This document shows positions 34,401 through 47,590 of a stretch of 64,000 bases of DNA, in pieces. This DNA is from Planoprotostelium fungivorum (lineage: Eukaryota; Evosea; Variosea; Cavosteliida; Cavosteliaceae). The DNA is taken from the NCBI GenBank assembly GCA_003024175.1, contig MDYQ01000002.1, positions 1-64,000 on the forward strand, written 5' to 3'. The notes beneath the pieces are model-generated. The model ran no database searches. It saw only the letters and a list, made by a program, of their open reading frames with translations, and had not been told where the DNA came from. Both the position numbers and the translations under genes were made by a program. Within the stretch, counting starts at the first letter, position 1. The number at the start of each line of letters is the position of its first letter.

Positions 34401-35084
34401 AGTCGAGTGGCCGGTGGCTCTGGATACTGTCTGTCCAAGTGGGTCACCGAGCAGACTGTCGCGGCTGCATCCATTCACTCGAAATTTCCCGCATTGATCT
34501 GCAGAATCGGACAGATCGCCGGAAGTACACGAGGTGATGCACGTCATCTTACGTCACGTGACGTCATCAGGTGTCTGGAACGTCAGCGAACATATCCCCA
34601 TGATGATCAAGGGTTCTCAATTCTCAAAGAAGATGCCCTCACAGTACGGAAATGTCGACTATATACCCGTCGACACCCTGGCCAGAGCCATCATGGAGAC
34701 TTCACAGGTGCCCTTCGAAGGTCCCAGGGTGAGTGGATCTCTCTCCTTTAAAGAGATGACACTCTTCAGGTGAGACACTTTGTCAGTCCAAACACTACCA
34801 CCTGGTCCCACTTTCTCCACCACCTTTCAGCTTCTGGCCTCGAATTCCAAGTGGTGGACAACTCGCAATGGAAGGATGACTTGGTGAATCGAGAGGAATC
34901 AGCGGAGGAGAACCCGATGGTGAAGCTGAAGGAATATTTCTTGTCTGTGGAGGATGACATGTGCTCCCTCGACACAAAGTTGTCGAGTGAAGAGTCGGAG
35001 GCCATTCGAAATTGTCCCGAGATGGATGATCAGCTTGTGTCCAAGTTCGTTGGGCATTGGAAGAAGGTTGGTTTCCTTGTTTAG
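31479..35084 (+). CDS. NRPS-like carboxylic acid reductase (adenylation, carrier, thioester reductase)
   Basis: This three-domain enzyme is predicted to activate a carboxylic acid as acyl-AMP, load it on a phosphopantetheine arm and release it reductively as an aldehyde or alcohol. The adenylation domain shows FMHSSGSTGIPKIIPVS (A3), APTFHLFG, FYFGGAPCP and DYATGDLF (A7). The carrier domain has NLFDVGLDSL with the Ser for phosphopantetheine. The reductase has VVLTGTTGSLGSFLLESL (GxxGxxG), LVFCSSVGAV and YCLSKW (YxxxK), as in the Lys2/thioester-reductase family. No condensation domain. About ten introns of 37-110 nt. This architecture is best known from fungi. The substrate cannot be read from sequence. 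AATAAA lies 9 bp after the TAG. Confidence 0.88.
33566..33642. repeat. 31-bp intronic tandem repeat, 2.5 copies
   Basis: Two exact 31-bp copies (33566-33596 and 33597-33627) beginning ATCACATCGACGATTCGATC, plus a 15-bp partial copy. They lie in the intron following the carrier domain of the reductase gene. Confidence 0.95.
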
Positions 35085-35340
35085 AGGAATAAAGATTCGA
35101 TTCTCGTGACTGGATCATCATCGTCATGTTGAGACGTCTCATCGACAACGATTGTGTAGATGAGTTGGAAGAGGATGAGGAGTTGATTCTATACAAATAG
35201 TTTATCGTCACTTGACATAAACACTGAAGAGCTGATGCCTCTCCCAGGCATCTAGAACTGATCCATATGAAACAACTGCCCTCGAGTCAACAGGAGAAAG
35301 GAAGCAATGTGGATGAAATGTGTTGGCTCACCTGAAGAGG

Positions 35341-36195
35341 CTACGTCTCTTCTGCATCTTCTTTCTTCCTCCTCTTCGCCGTGGGATACTTTGCAGAGTG
35401 TTTGTTGGAGTAGCTGACTACAAATTGATTGCTGTAGACGAGCTCATTCACAGAGACACCATCTCGTGTCATGAAGTTGATAGAGAAGAGCAGCCTCATC
35501 GGTCCATCACGAGTGTTCTCCAAGATCCTCAGTGAGAACCGACAAGTTGCATCTTCCCCCAGATTCTGATAGAGGGCGGTGTTGCTCGATAGGTAGTTCC
35601 TCCGCAATGGATCCAGGATGTTACCGTCTCCATCCACCAGCTCGACCGAAATGATGCCACTGAGGATGTCCCTGGCACGATGGAATTCCTTTAACCCGAC
35701 GACGATGGGATTCGGAGAGAGGTAGCGCGGCTCGGCCTTGTATGACTTCCTCTGCCTCGGTTTCAACGGCTCCAAGATATGAAACCAGTTGGCCGAGGAG
35801 TTATCTGTTTTAGACTTCTTTGGGTTCGTTTCTCTTGACACATGCGGCTGTCTTGGAGACGGCTCCTCTCTGATGGACATAGATGACGTCGTCTCTGTGG
35901 TCGATGTGGAGGAGAAGACCATGCTGCGCGTGAAGAAGGGTTGTTGATTCTGTGCCGTCAGCGGTGGCCAGCTGGATGAGCAACGATCTTCGATGTCTAA
36001 ACTGGATCTTCTGAGCGGGGTGGCGTGGAGATCACTGAAGAGATCCTCTAAGAAGGATTGAGGACGTGTGTGACTCGATGGAGTGGGAATATCCCAAGCA
36101 TCTGAAGTTTGCCGATTTCCTTGAGCCAAATAGAGAGGTGGATTTAGCGGCTGCTGTTGTTTATCCCCCTTCGAATCCCAATAGGAGTCTTGCAT
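35341..36195 (-). CDS. Putative CudA-like (STAT/Rel-type) DNA-binding protein
   Basis: Single long exon of 284 codons. The N-terminal half is disordered and rich in Ser, Thr, Pro and Gln. The C-terminal half (residues about 138-268) is an ordered beta-type block: SANWFHILEPLKPRQRK, RYLSPNPIVVGL, SGIISVELVDGDGNIL, ATCRFSLRILENTRDGPMRL, VYSNQFVVSYSN, then a basic stretch (AKRRKKED). The short ligand-type strand VYSNxFVV before a basic tail recalls STAT/Rel-like and Dictyostelium CudA DNA-binding cores; this is pattern-based and not certain. The C-terminus may continue: a CAG|GTGAGC donor at about 35330 and an open frame beyond it suggest a further exon. A 24-bp palindrome lies 186 bp upstream. 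Confidence 0.4.
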   Translation of the reverse strand: MQDSYWDSKGDKQQQPLNPPLYLAQGNRQTSDAWDIPTPSSHTRPQSFLEDLFSDLHATPLRRSSLDIEDRCSSSWPPLTAQNQQPFFTRSMVFSSTSTTETTSSMSIREEPSPRQPHVSRETNPKKSKTDNSSANWFHILEPLKPRQRKSYKAEPRYLSPNPIVVGLKEFHRARDILSGIISVELVDGDGNILDPLRRNYLSSNTALYQNLGEDATCRFSLRILENTRDGPMRLLFSINFMTRDGVSVNELVYSNQFVVSYSNKHSAKYPTAKRRKKEDAEET

Positions 36196-36633
36196 GTCTC
36201 AGGAGGCACTGAGTGTCGTCGTCTGTTCATGAGGGATTTGTGTGGAAGCAGGTGGTAAGAAATCTCCTTTGTGTATCGCCTTTCATCAAAATGCGTCTTT
36301 CTTGACTATTTTACGATAATCCACCCCGTTGCTGCTGTCACCCACAGAAGGCTTAATGATTCACTGGAAATATCTTCTCCAGTTTCCTTGTATACAAGGA
36401 AACTGCCTGGGTTCTCCCTGTGAGATAGAAAATGGGACTATTTATGAGAAAATATGATTCACTATGGCGATATACGACCTTTATGGTTACTCCTCTACAA
36501 CTCGGCAAATTTAACACGAAAACGAACCTTCGTACAGCACTCCTTCCATCACCTTTTTGTAAGAATTGCGTGGGCAAAAGTTCAGAAGGCATCACCAGCT
36601 CACTTCTGAATTGGGAGCTGATAGACTTCATCT
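36196..36633. other. Intergenic region with a 24-bp palindrome
   Basis: This lies between the CudA-like start and the RasGAP-VPS9 stop. It contains the perfect palindrome at 36381-36404. A 92-codon open frame on the minus strand (36631-36353) has no family similarity and ordinary codon use, so I do not call it a gene. Confidence 0.6.
36381..36404. promoter_or_regulatory. Perfect 24-bp palindrome, candidate dimeric factor site
   Basis: The left arm AGTTTCCTTGTA is followed directly by its exact reverse complement TACAAGGAAACT. It lies 186 bp upstream of the CudA-like start codon. The TTCC...GGAA core resembles sites of STAT-type dimers. Its role is inferred. Confidence 0.5.
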
Positions 36634-39600
36634 TTATTGTGAAATAGAAAGGGACCTCTGAAACTCGGTCGAGGTCCTCCGGCTGGCTTTGAGCACGGAT
36701 TGGATGACGGAGAGGCAGGCTTTGAAGTTATAGAGACGGTTCAACTCTTGTTCGTCTAGACTGCAATAGAGCTCGATGAAACTGAAGAGGGTGAGGAGAG
36801 AGAGAGGAGATGACTCACTGGATGGTGCTGATTATGCCAGGGACGGCGGCGGCGTAAATGACGTACGACATGACACTTAGGATGTTATCGGGTGAAGCTT
36901 CATCTGCCTGTCGTCAGACAAGATTTCTCAGCGGACGTGTTCCCACCCAACATCCTCGTGGACATATCAACCAACTCCCAACAGTTCTCGATGCATCTGA
37001 ACTTGTCCCTCGGTGCCTTCTCTCTTTCACTCTCGAAATAAAACGAAATAAATCTTCACCTTGAAGTTTTGCATCTTCAACAGTTCCTTCTGCGCGGGAA
37101 CCCACGGAGAATCGAACCAAAGGATCTCTGGTATGTGGAAGTAAGAAGGAGGTAACCCCTGTTGGAGTCTGATCTCTAAAGAGAGGACATTGTCCGATGG
37201 ATGGCTCTGGAGGAGGCTGGAGGGGGTCAGAGGTCACGTGATGTGTCCGTCTCACTAGGGAGAGAGTTCCCCCACGAAATTGGCCTCCAGCTGTTTGATG
37301 GCGATGTCGATGAAATTTCGTCTGTTCTTTCCAGGGAATACACTATCGACGATCTCTTTGACCCAATCTGTGCCTCGTGAGTCCTCATACGTACGGATCT
37401 CTCCTCCTCTCTCACTTCTTATTCGCTTGCTCTTCACCCGGCAATTACCCTTCACTGCTTCCTTCTCATCGGTCGACAGGGGATCACAGTCACACTTCTC
37501 CCTCTTTGTCAGTTGATCTGTGGTCAGTATGGAAGCGAAGCTGACGTAGAGGTGAACACTGTTTCCTCTCGTTGGAGAAATCTTCACCTCTGATGGTAGC
37601 CGTAAAAATGTTGTCGTAGTTTGTTTGCGTTCAAAAAGGCGTGAGCGAGAGTGTTTCTCAAGGAGGTCAGCTTCTGTACATAATAATGGGTCCTCTCCAT
37701 GATCCCCTGCAGTGACACCCCCAACGATACCCTCCTCCTCTCTTGCACGCTCTGCAACGAGTCAGTTTCATCCGAATGAGAACCATACCGATATGATCTC
37801 GTAGAGGAGCAATTGATAGTTGTTCTCCTTGTATTCGTCTGGTAGATTCGATGATCTGAGGTCTTTGATGGTGGCTTCTACTTGTACGGACATGGAATGT
37901 TTGCTCTCCTGCCAGAACATCAACTGGAGCTCCAACGCCTCCACGATGGGCATGTCGTCCGTCACTCCTGAAATCTCGTTCAGTTTTCATCGTTCCCAGG
38001 AAGACCTCACCGAATAGATCGGGTAATCGGAGTAACACGTGGGTCAATTTCTTCTTCGTTTCTCTTATCGAGTGAGTTTCTAATTGTGTAGAAGGAATGG
38101 GTGGTCGACTACCCGTTCGCTTGTGCGGTTGTTTGCGTAAGATCATCAGGGCATTCTGACGATCGCTCAGTCCCAACTCATTCATCAAATAAAAAGAATA
38201 AAATCCCATCTTCACCTCCGAAGTGGATTTAAACTTTTCGTTCATGCAGGCCAACTGGTTCGAATGAGACGATGACGTCATTCAGTTGAATCACCTCTGA
38301 CTCGGCGACCAGACTCAGAAGGGTATTCGAACCAGAATTAGAGAAAGCCGTGTAATTCCTCCTCTGCTCCATTGTCGCCGAGGCTTTCGGTGGTGTCCCC
38401 ACCCTTTGCATCGAAATCTGGCCCGTCATCGACCCTGTTACGCTTCGTAAATCGTCTCGTTGTAGTCGAATGTCTACCGGAATTTTGACCGAGGCTGCGA
38501 GTGAGCAGTTGATAATTTCCCTTGGTGATGAGAACGTGATCGAATTCATCCATGTCGAATCCTTCCTTCGTCTGATCTCGTTCAACGAAGAAGACAGAAA
38601 ATCATCGTTCGAGTGGTTCTACAAGGCAACACGAGCTCACCTCTAACACGACCTGTCTGTGGATACCATGAACTAATTTCTTGAAGAATAGATTGAGCTG
38701 AGGTGATCTTCTCATGTCAACATTCAGTAACCTCGTAGCGGCACCTGCCATCTGTGTGATCATGAGCTCCGTTGGCTCTATACCTAACCCTCTCTTCAGT
38801 TTCGATTAAGAAATAAGCAACTCCCACCGGTCCAAATGTTTCCGTACAGAGTGGGCCTCAACATACACGGGATGATGACGTCACCAAAGAGTAGATCGTG
38901 GAGAAGAACCGAATTGATATCTTCCTGCTCCCACTGCAGTGATACCCCCACCCTGAAGTGTCATCGAAAATTCCACCAACCCGACTCACTCTTGCAGTCT
39001 ACCTGCGATGTAACGAATGCCGTAAGGAATCTTGTTCACGTTCGACATGACTCGATCCATAATCCTCGTGGCCAAGCTGGATGGTTGGAATTCATCGGTC
39101 AGGCCGTTCAGGTGAGACACGAGGATCTCTCTCAGATTGTCCACGAGGTATTCTCCCGCCGTTGTGCATCTTTAGATGTCAAATCATGAGAAGATGGTGA
39201 TGCACCGACTTGATGTAGGAGCGTATGAACTCGTTGAAGTATCGGGGACTCTGGTAACCGTCACGAACGAAGAGTCCCTGGCATTTCATGGAGTCGACGA
39301 GCGCCTGTGGGGTTGATGATTCGAAGGTGAGGTGATGATCACCTCTATGAATCGCAAGAATCTGGCTTCATCCTTTGTGGAACAACAGTTGCTGAAGATG
39401 GAGGAGATTACGACTCGCGTGAAGAGATTTAGATCGTTGAGATCTGACGTGATTATATCAGGTGGAGAGGATGTTTAGATGATCACCTCTCTTTTCGGCG
39501 GCTAAGAAGGCAGATACAAACAGTGTTGGGTTATCCTTCAGTTTGTTGAGCAACTTCNCTTCATCCTTTGTGGAACAACAGTTGCTGAAGATGGAGGAGA

Positions 39601-40003
39601 TTACGACTCGCGTGAAGAGATTTAGATCGTTGAGATCTGATGTGATTATATCAGGTGGAGAGGATGTTAAGATGATCACCTCTCTTTTCGGCGGCTAAGA
39701 AGGCAGATACAAACAGTGTTGGGTTATCCTTCAGTTTGTTGAGCAACTTCAACATGGTCTGTGTGCACCAACATCAGACGTGTTCAGAATATGATTAGGA
39801 TGTGTCACCGCTTGAGTAGGTCGCGGAATGTCTTCCACCACCGCCAGTTTCACTCTGGGGTCCCCGATGTTGTTTGCACCATTGTATTGCGGATCGAACA
39901 GAAGTGTTTGTACGTCTATCATAACTTCTTTCAATGCATCCTCTTGCTTCTTCAGTTCGGGTCGTATCATTCCAGCTGCTTTTTTATCTACATTTTGTGT
40001 CAT
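36634..40003 (-). CDS. RasGAP-VPS9 protein, GAPVD1-like
   Basis: GAPVD1 couples an N-terminal RasGAP domain to a C-terminal VPS9 domain that activates Rab5-type GTPases on endosomes. The start MTQNVDKKAAGMIRPELKKQ leads to LLNKLKDNPTLFVSAFLAAE and the RasGAP segments NEFIRSYI, DRVMSNVNKIPYGIRYIAGRL (compare DKIPYGMRFIAKVL of human GAPVD1) and LLHDLLFGDVIIP. A long middle region includes ETKKKLTHVLLRLPDLFGE and LEANFVGELSP. The VPS9 end reads RDKFRCIENCWELVDMSTRM, ASPDNILSVMSYVIYAAAVP, GIISTIHFIELYC. The stop TAA sits inside AATAAA. About 15 introns; several middle junctions are unresolved. An assembly duplication with an N (39366-39750) interrupts one exon. Confidence 0.75.
39366..39750. repeat. 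Uncollapsed 192-bp assembly duplication around an N
   Basis: Copy A (39366-39557) and copy B (39559-39750) differ at only two positions and flank a single N at 39558. Reading through copy A into the N breaks the RasGAP exon; removing one copy plus the N restores sense. This looks like two haplotype ends left unmerged at a contig join rather than a biological duplication. Confidence 0.9.
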
Positions 40004-40425
40004 ACGCGATGCTCTCTTCGACTAAACAGACCTGAGTAATCCTCATTACATTCTTTGAGAATCAGTGCGTGTAGTTTTGTCAGTGTGCAATCATCGAGTC
40101 TGTGATGGCTCAGTCTGCAATCGTGCGCGTGTATCGCTTCTCACGGGATGTTTGGATAATTCATCAAAGGAGGTCAGTGATATGTGGACTTTAGCGCCTC
40201 ATCTGCCCCTGTCAGACCGCGTGTGTTGTTCTGCTGTTTGACACAAGTTGGACGAACGCATTTCTTATTCATGCGACTGAGGATTGACAAATCGACACAG
40301 GACAGGAGATCACATGACCTATCGAAATTCCATCTCCAAAATGCGACACCTGAATATCCTGATCACAAACATCATCCGCGTTGGATCTGGTGACATGATC
40401 TGAAGAACATGTTTCAAACGAGTGT
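40004..40425. other. Intergenic, nothing recognised
   Basis: This is the upstream region of the RasGAP-VPS9 gene and the 3' flank of the SRPK gene (its AATAAA is at 40425-40430, minus strand). I see no conserved frame or RNA gene. Confidence 0.5.
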
Positions 40426-42881
<2,456 letters not shown>

Positions 42882-43115
42882 TCTATGGAGGATCGGATGC
42901 TTCTCCTGATTCTCTTAGATGGGTGTTTTGTTTCCCTACAACAAAAATAAATCGTATTTTAATGAGAATTCGGTCGAATTTTGTGCCTGTCACTCATCTT
43001 TGATGGATGATAATTTCATCTAATTTTTCTCTTCTTCATTCTGGAAAAAGATCAGCGCCACCCTCTCCTAATACGAAGAAAGTTTCTCGTAAATTTGCGT
43101 GTGTGCCATGCGTAG

Positions 43116-43658
43116 AGGGCTGTCGACGGTGACATCGAGGCTTTTGGGTTCTCCGTGTACCAGACAGCTCATGAACTCCCCACGATCGACATCGCGATCC
43201 AAGATGGTTCCCAATGACATGGTGTCCATCTCTCTGAACACTCCACCTTGTCTTTTGAGAAAGACTCCGATGATGAGCGACGCATCACCTTTGATGCACC
43301 TCCCACGTGATGAACGAGGAATCCCGACCCTCCTCGAGACACGAGGTGATGATGAGACGTCTGATCGACGTCATGTCTCACACATTCAGATTACGTCACA
43401 CTCTCGGTGGATGATTACAAGAGACTGTTAGATGGTGAGATGCACCGTAACTCATTCGTCACCGACTCATCGTGTGACACAGACAAGGTGGAGAGAAAAG
43501 TGAAGGGGCAATACATCAGACAGAACCGAGAGGGTGATCGACCGACCCTCTGTGATGAGATCCGTAAAGCCATCATGTTGGGCATCACCATCACGTGCTG
43601 CCTCCTCTTTGTCTTCTGGTTGTCCCTCCTCACTGGCCACGAAAAGAAAGCAGAATGA
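43116..43658 (+). CDS. Small single-pass membrane protein, unknown
   Basis: The C-terminal exon is clear: DYVTLSVDDYKRLLDGEM, a charged linker (DTDKVERKVKGQYIRQNR) and a tail-anchor-like segment AIMLGITITCCLLFVFWLSLL followed by TGHEKKAE. An acceptor at 43393 (CAG) precedes it. Upstream, frames reading DIEAFGFSVYQTAHELPTID and DSDDERRITFDAPPT look coding, but no splice choice joins all parts in one frame, so an unusual intron or a base error is likely. The start is not determined. No family recognised. Confidence 0.45.
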
Positions 43659-43731
43659 AACGATCCTCTCCTTTCATATCTTTGCATTTATTCGATACTC
43701 GATATCTATCCACAGGGTATATATACAGTTT

Positions 43732-45691
43732 TCAACGGAATCTCTGACTCTCCGGGCTGTACTCTGGATTGTATGGGGCAGGTGGGGGTGGCATCTTCAA
43801 TTCAAACTGCTCGTTGTTCGACGTGATGATGGCGTTGTCCTTCCTCCATCTCTTGTATGTCATCAGCACGATGGTGGTGACGAAGACGTTGATGATGGCC
43901 AGAGCCAAGAAGATCCCCGATAGTGAATCCGTACCGGCCCTACATCCGTGAGTCACGATCGAATGAAATGAAATAAAATGAAATAAAATGGCTCACGAGT
44001 TGTCTCCACAGAATTCCGCGACGATGCCGTCGATGGCAGGATCTACAATGCTGCAGTTGAGAACAGGTAAGAGGTTGTTCTCGTACACTGCATCGTACTG
44101 CTCAGAGTAGCCGATCAAGGTCATGACTGCCGCAGTCGCAGTTTTCAGATTCGCATTGGAGCAGTTCTGCGCGCAATCTGCGAACGTCTTCCTCGTCGCG
44201 CTGTTTCCACTGATGTCGTTGACGACCGTATCCATGGTTCCCTGGTAATCCCCGCTGACGCAGCTCGTTGTAGAACAGGTCTGCCCGGCACTCTGACAGA
44301 TCTTGCTCTGAGCCGAACAGACAGAAGACCTCAAGGCAGTCTGTGATTGTAGAGCGAGGTTTCTGTAGGAGGCAAACTGTGCACCGTTCGAGCAGGCGAC
44401 AAATTGATCGATGGCAGTGTCTGGGACTTGATCGGAGGGTAAAGATCTCAAATTGGATACGAAGGGACCTGGAATTTCAATGAGAATTCGACGCGTAAGC
44501 ACAGGGATGTTCACCTGCTGTGCGGCACCCGTCGGCGGCCATGACAGCAACGGCGACGTAGATGGCGGTGAAGAGCCACATGAGCAGGGACACGATGAAG
44601 GTGATGTAGAAGATGGTGTAGACGATACGTGGCAAGTTGAAGAAGGCAAAGACGGCAGCCATCGCGATGAAGATGGCGGGAAGGATCAAGATGACGGTGG
44701 TGACGGCGGTTCGGGCGGGAGCGTAGCTGTTCCTCGCGCTGCGAATGTCTGTGGCCACGTTCGTTGCATTGGTGGCGACACCTGAGGAGATCAGATCATG
44801 ATGTCACATGTGATATGGAGGATGATTACCTAAGAGTTGGTTCTCAGCGGAGAGAATGGCGTCGGTGTCGGGTAAATCCTTTACGGCATTGACGGCGGCG
44901 GTGATCTGTGGACGATTAGCTGATTGTAAGAGGAGACGGGGTGACTCACATTACCACTCAGTTCTTGTAATGTGACGGTGACGATGTCGACGGTGTTATC
45001 TAATCCTCTCGCGACCTTAGAGTTTCCAGCCAGACCGACTGCCATGCAGACACTAAGTCCATCAGCGGTGCCAACAAAGATTCTGTTCTCACATGACTGC
45101 TATGAAGAGGGCGAGGAGTGCTATCCTGACGCCCCAAACCTCGACTTTAGAATATGACGTGTAATGGATGGTCCCAGCTCCTTCTCTTCTGTCTATTCCG
45201 TCGAAATCGAGTCTAGAGGGACGGTCGACATATTGTGAACGGTTGACTTTTCCACAGCTGAAAATGTGAGATGGAGAGAATCACCGTGATGAAGGAATCT
45301 CACCAGCTGTTGTGGCCGAAGAACCAAGTTCCAGGCGCTCTGTGCCTGCCCCCGAAGATGCCCAATGCATAACGACCAATGATGAAAACAGGAATGGCTA
45401 CTAAACAGAGGACGGCAATGATAATGAATGGAAGTGCTATGGTGGCTAACCCCTGAAATTGTGACGTTAGAAAATGTGATTGAGACATCATCTGTTGAAG
45501 AGGAGACAACTCACTTTGGCATAGTCTGGCCACTGACAATTACCGGTACTATCTAAAGAGCAGAATTCATTGTTGGTAGTTCCTCCCCCCAACATGTTTC
45601 TGGTGCTTCCACTTCCTAATGATGCCAGACCGCTCTGAACGGTCTGAAAGAGTGCCAGTAGAGTTATTGCGTAATACTTGAGCTTGTGCAT
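43732..45691 (-). CDS. Pentaspan membrane protein (tweety/prominin-like topology)
   Basis: A signal peptide (MHKLKYYAITLLALFQTVQS) and an extracellular leader precede five predicted membrane spans: GLATIALPFIIIAVLCLVAI, VWGVRIALLALFIAVM, TVILILPAIFIAMAAVFAFF, YITFIVSLLMWLFTAIYV and GIFLALAIINVFVTTIVLM. Two large extracellular loops lie after spans 2 and 4. The first is about 100 residues and helical (NTVDIVTVTLQELSGNIT). The second is Cys-rich (CSAQSKICQSAGQTC) with N-glycosylation sequons. The short Pro-rich cytoplasmic tail ends SPESQRFR. The layout recalls tweety and prominin proteins and plant five-span proteins, but sequence similarity is weak. About seven introns. Confidence 0.65.
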
Positions 45692-46065
45692 GCTTCTCTC
45701 TTCTGTCTTTACGTTCGAATGTCCAAACTATGGAACATCTTCCATGTCACGTGACACAGTATTTGAGACTTCGTGGAACCCGGCCGTACTTTTTATTGAA
45801 ATTTACATGAACCCCGACACCGCACTTCACAGAACAACATCCTTCACCCTCTCTTCTATATTCCTTCTACTTCTTGGGTTGGACATCAGAGTTCATCTGT
45901 CCATATAGAGCTACCTTCGGCCTTCAGAGACAGTTCGACCGAGAAAGTCTTCACGTGTTCGTGTCGGGGTGTCCGTTTGCATGAGGAAAGTGATGGAGGA
46001 GTGAGTACGGCAAGAGGAAAGAGAGAAAGATCATTGAATAAGAGTAACACACGGTCACATAGCGT
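45692..46065. other. Intergenic, promoter side of the pentaspan gene
   Basis: This 374-bp spacer holds a palindromic TGTCACGTGACA site at 45744-45755, about 55 bp upstream of the pentaspan start codon, an E-box-like candidate element. Nothing else is recognised. Confidence 0.4.
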
Positions 46066-47515
46066 TTAGTATGGACATCCGTTCTGACGCCCCGTCAGCC
46101 TTTCTCGGTATCTGTCCTTCCGCTCCTGCACTCCCTCGTTGTTCCACATCTCTGTGCCGTCTATAACTTGAACGCTGGGCATTCCAATCTGTTCGATGGC
46201 GAACGAAGAGCTGACCTGTGATGATGAGGACAGCGATGTAAAGACAGACGCACTTGAGCCCAGGTGATAGCTTCTTTCGTGTCGCCGGTGATGGACAGGC
46301 CGATGCAGAGTCCTCCACAGAAAGCGTTTCCCGCCCCCGTAGGATCGATGACCCGATTCAAATTTCGAACGTCCCAGAAGGCGGGAAAATGGGTGGTGCC
46401 GTGGATGTCTGCGAGAATGCACCCCAAGGAACCACAGCGGATGATGACACATCCTTTTCCTTCTCCCACTCCAAATTCTAAGAAGGTTCTGGCCACTCGA
46501 ACGGCCTGGTAAAGATGGTCAGGCGAGAGTCGTCATGTGACAGTCATCGATCACATGATCTAATGTGTCCTCAAAGGGGATATCAAGGAGTCCACACGCC
46601 TCGGCATGGTTGGGTGTTAAGACAGTGACCACCTGCATCTCATCAGCATATAGCTGACACGACATGTCGTTGATGATAAATCCATAAGAAAGGTAGTTCA
46701 TTCTATTTTTCGATAATTTATAGACCAATCTGACCTTCATGGCTTCCTTACACTGTTCCAGATGATCCACAGAACAAGCACCTGTATTATCTGTTTCAGA
46801 TGAGGGTATCGCATGCTCTAAAGAGAACCTGGGAATGGCTCCCAGACGATATAGGGAGTGGTGTGCACTCCTTTCTCTCTTCTTTTCTTCATCAATTCTT
46901 GAGACATCGATAGCGCTCGATCGGGTGGACATATGAAGTGATATGACCTTCGATGATGAGACGTACCCACATCGTCTTCTCACTTGGAAATCAGTAGATC
47001 TCCATCTAAATCGATGATTTCAACTCTCTGCTTCTCTGTCATAAAAGTGAAGCCTATGGGAGGTGAGCGAGGTTCCATTTCCATTCAGATCACCTCGATC
47101 TTGTCCACTCTTGTAAACATTCAATCCACGAGTAGTGAGTCGGTGAGGTGTGGGTCGTAGAATTGTGTTGGTGTCCAATCGAAACAGATCCTCTTTAATG
47201 TTCTCAGGAAAATCATGACCAGTGTGAACGATCATAGACAAACGACTAGAAGAGGGCGGTGGTCGATGTAACCTAGCACCAAGTAGAGCTATTCGTTTTA
47301 GACAACATACATTAGGATGGGTGAGTCACCCCAAGTGCCACCACCACCGATCACTTGGCGTTTCTCTGATCCGTCTTCGTAAATGATGTCGTCTATTATG
47401 AACATTCCCTGCATCATCAAACATCAGCTCAAGTACATAAACGGATCTGGAATACCATGGTGACAAAATCGAGTGGTAATTGTTCAATCATCATGTTTTT
47501 GTGGCTGGAATCCAT
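46066..47515 (-). CDS. PfkB-family carbohydrate kinase, MAK32-like
   Basis: This is a ribokinase-fold sugar or nucleoside kinase. The start MDSSHKNMMIEQLPLDF splices to GMFIIDDIIYEDGSEK and IGGGGTWGDSPILM, matching the N-terminus of the yeast MAK32/fungal PfkB group. VTVLTPNHAEACGLLDIP gives the substrate-domain strand and GKGCVIIRCGSLGCI precedes the PfkB signature VIDPTGAGNAFCGGL with the catalytic Asp. The C-terminus is SSFAIEQIGMPSVQ to QNGCPY. About seven introns. It is head-to-head with the DUF962 gene (75 bp between starts). Confidence 0.82.
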
Positions 47516-47590
47516 GGTCGATGTGATGTCATGTTCTGACGGAAAAATGGATAAATCCCCACACAAACATCATCATACCATACGCAAACA
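47516..47590. promoter_or_regulatory. Bidirectional promoter, PfkB kinase / DUF962
   Basis: Just 75 bp lie between the divergent start codons, the shortest such gap in the window. Confidence 0.6.

Noticed and set aside
36353-36631. 92-codon minus-strand open frame just upstream of the CudA-like gene
   Set aside because: It starts 3 bp past the neighbouring stop, matches no family and includes the palindrome; likely chance.
39366-39750. Tandem exon duplication in the RasGAP-VPS9 gene
   Set aside because: The N between near-identical copies and the broken frame point to an assembly artefact.
44453-44785. Gly/Asp-rich + strand frame resembling a secreted repeat protein
   Set aside because: Antisense of membrane segments of the pentaspan gene.
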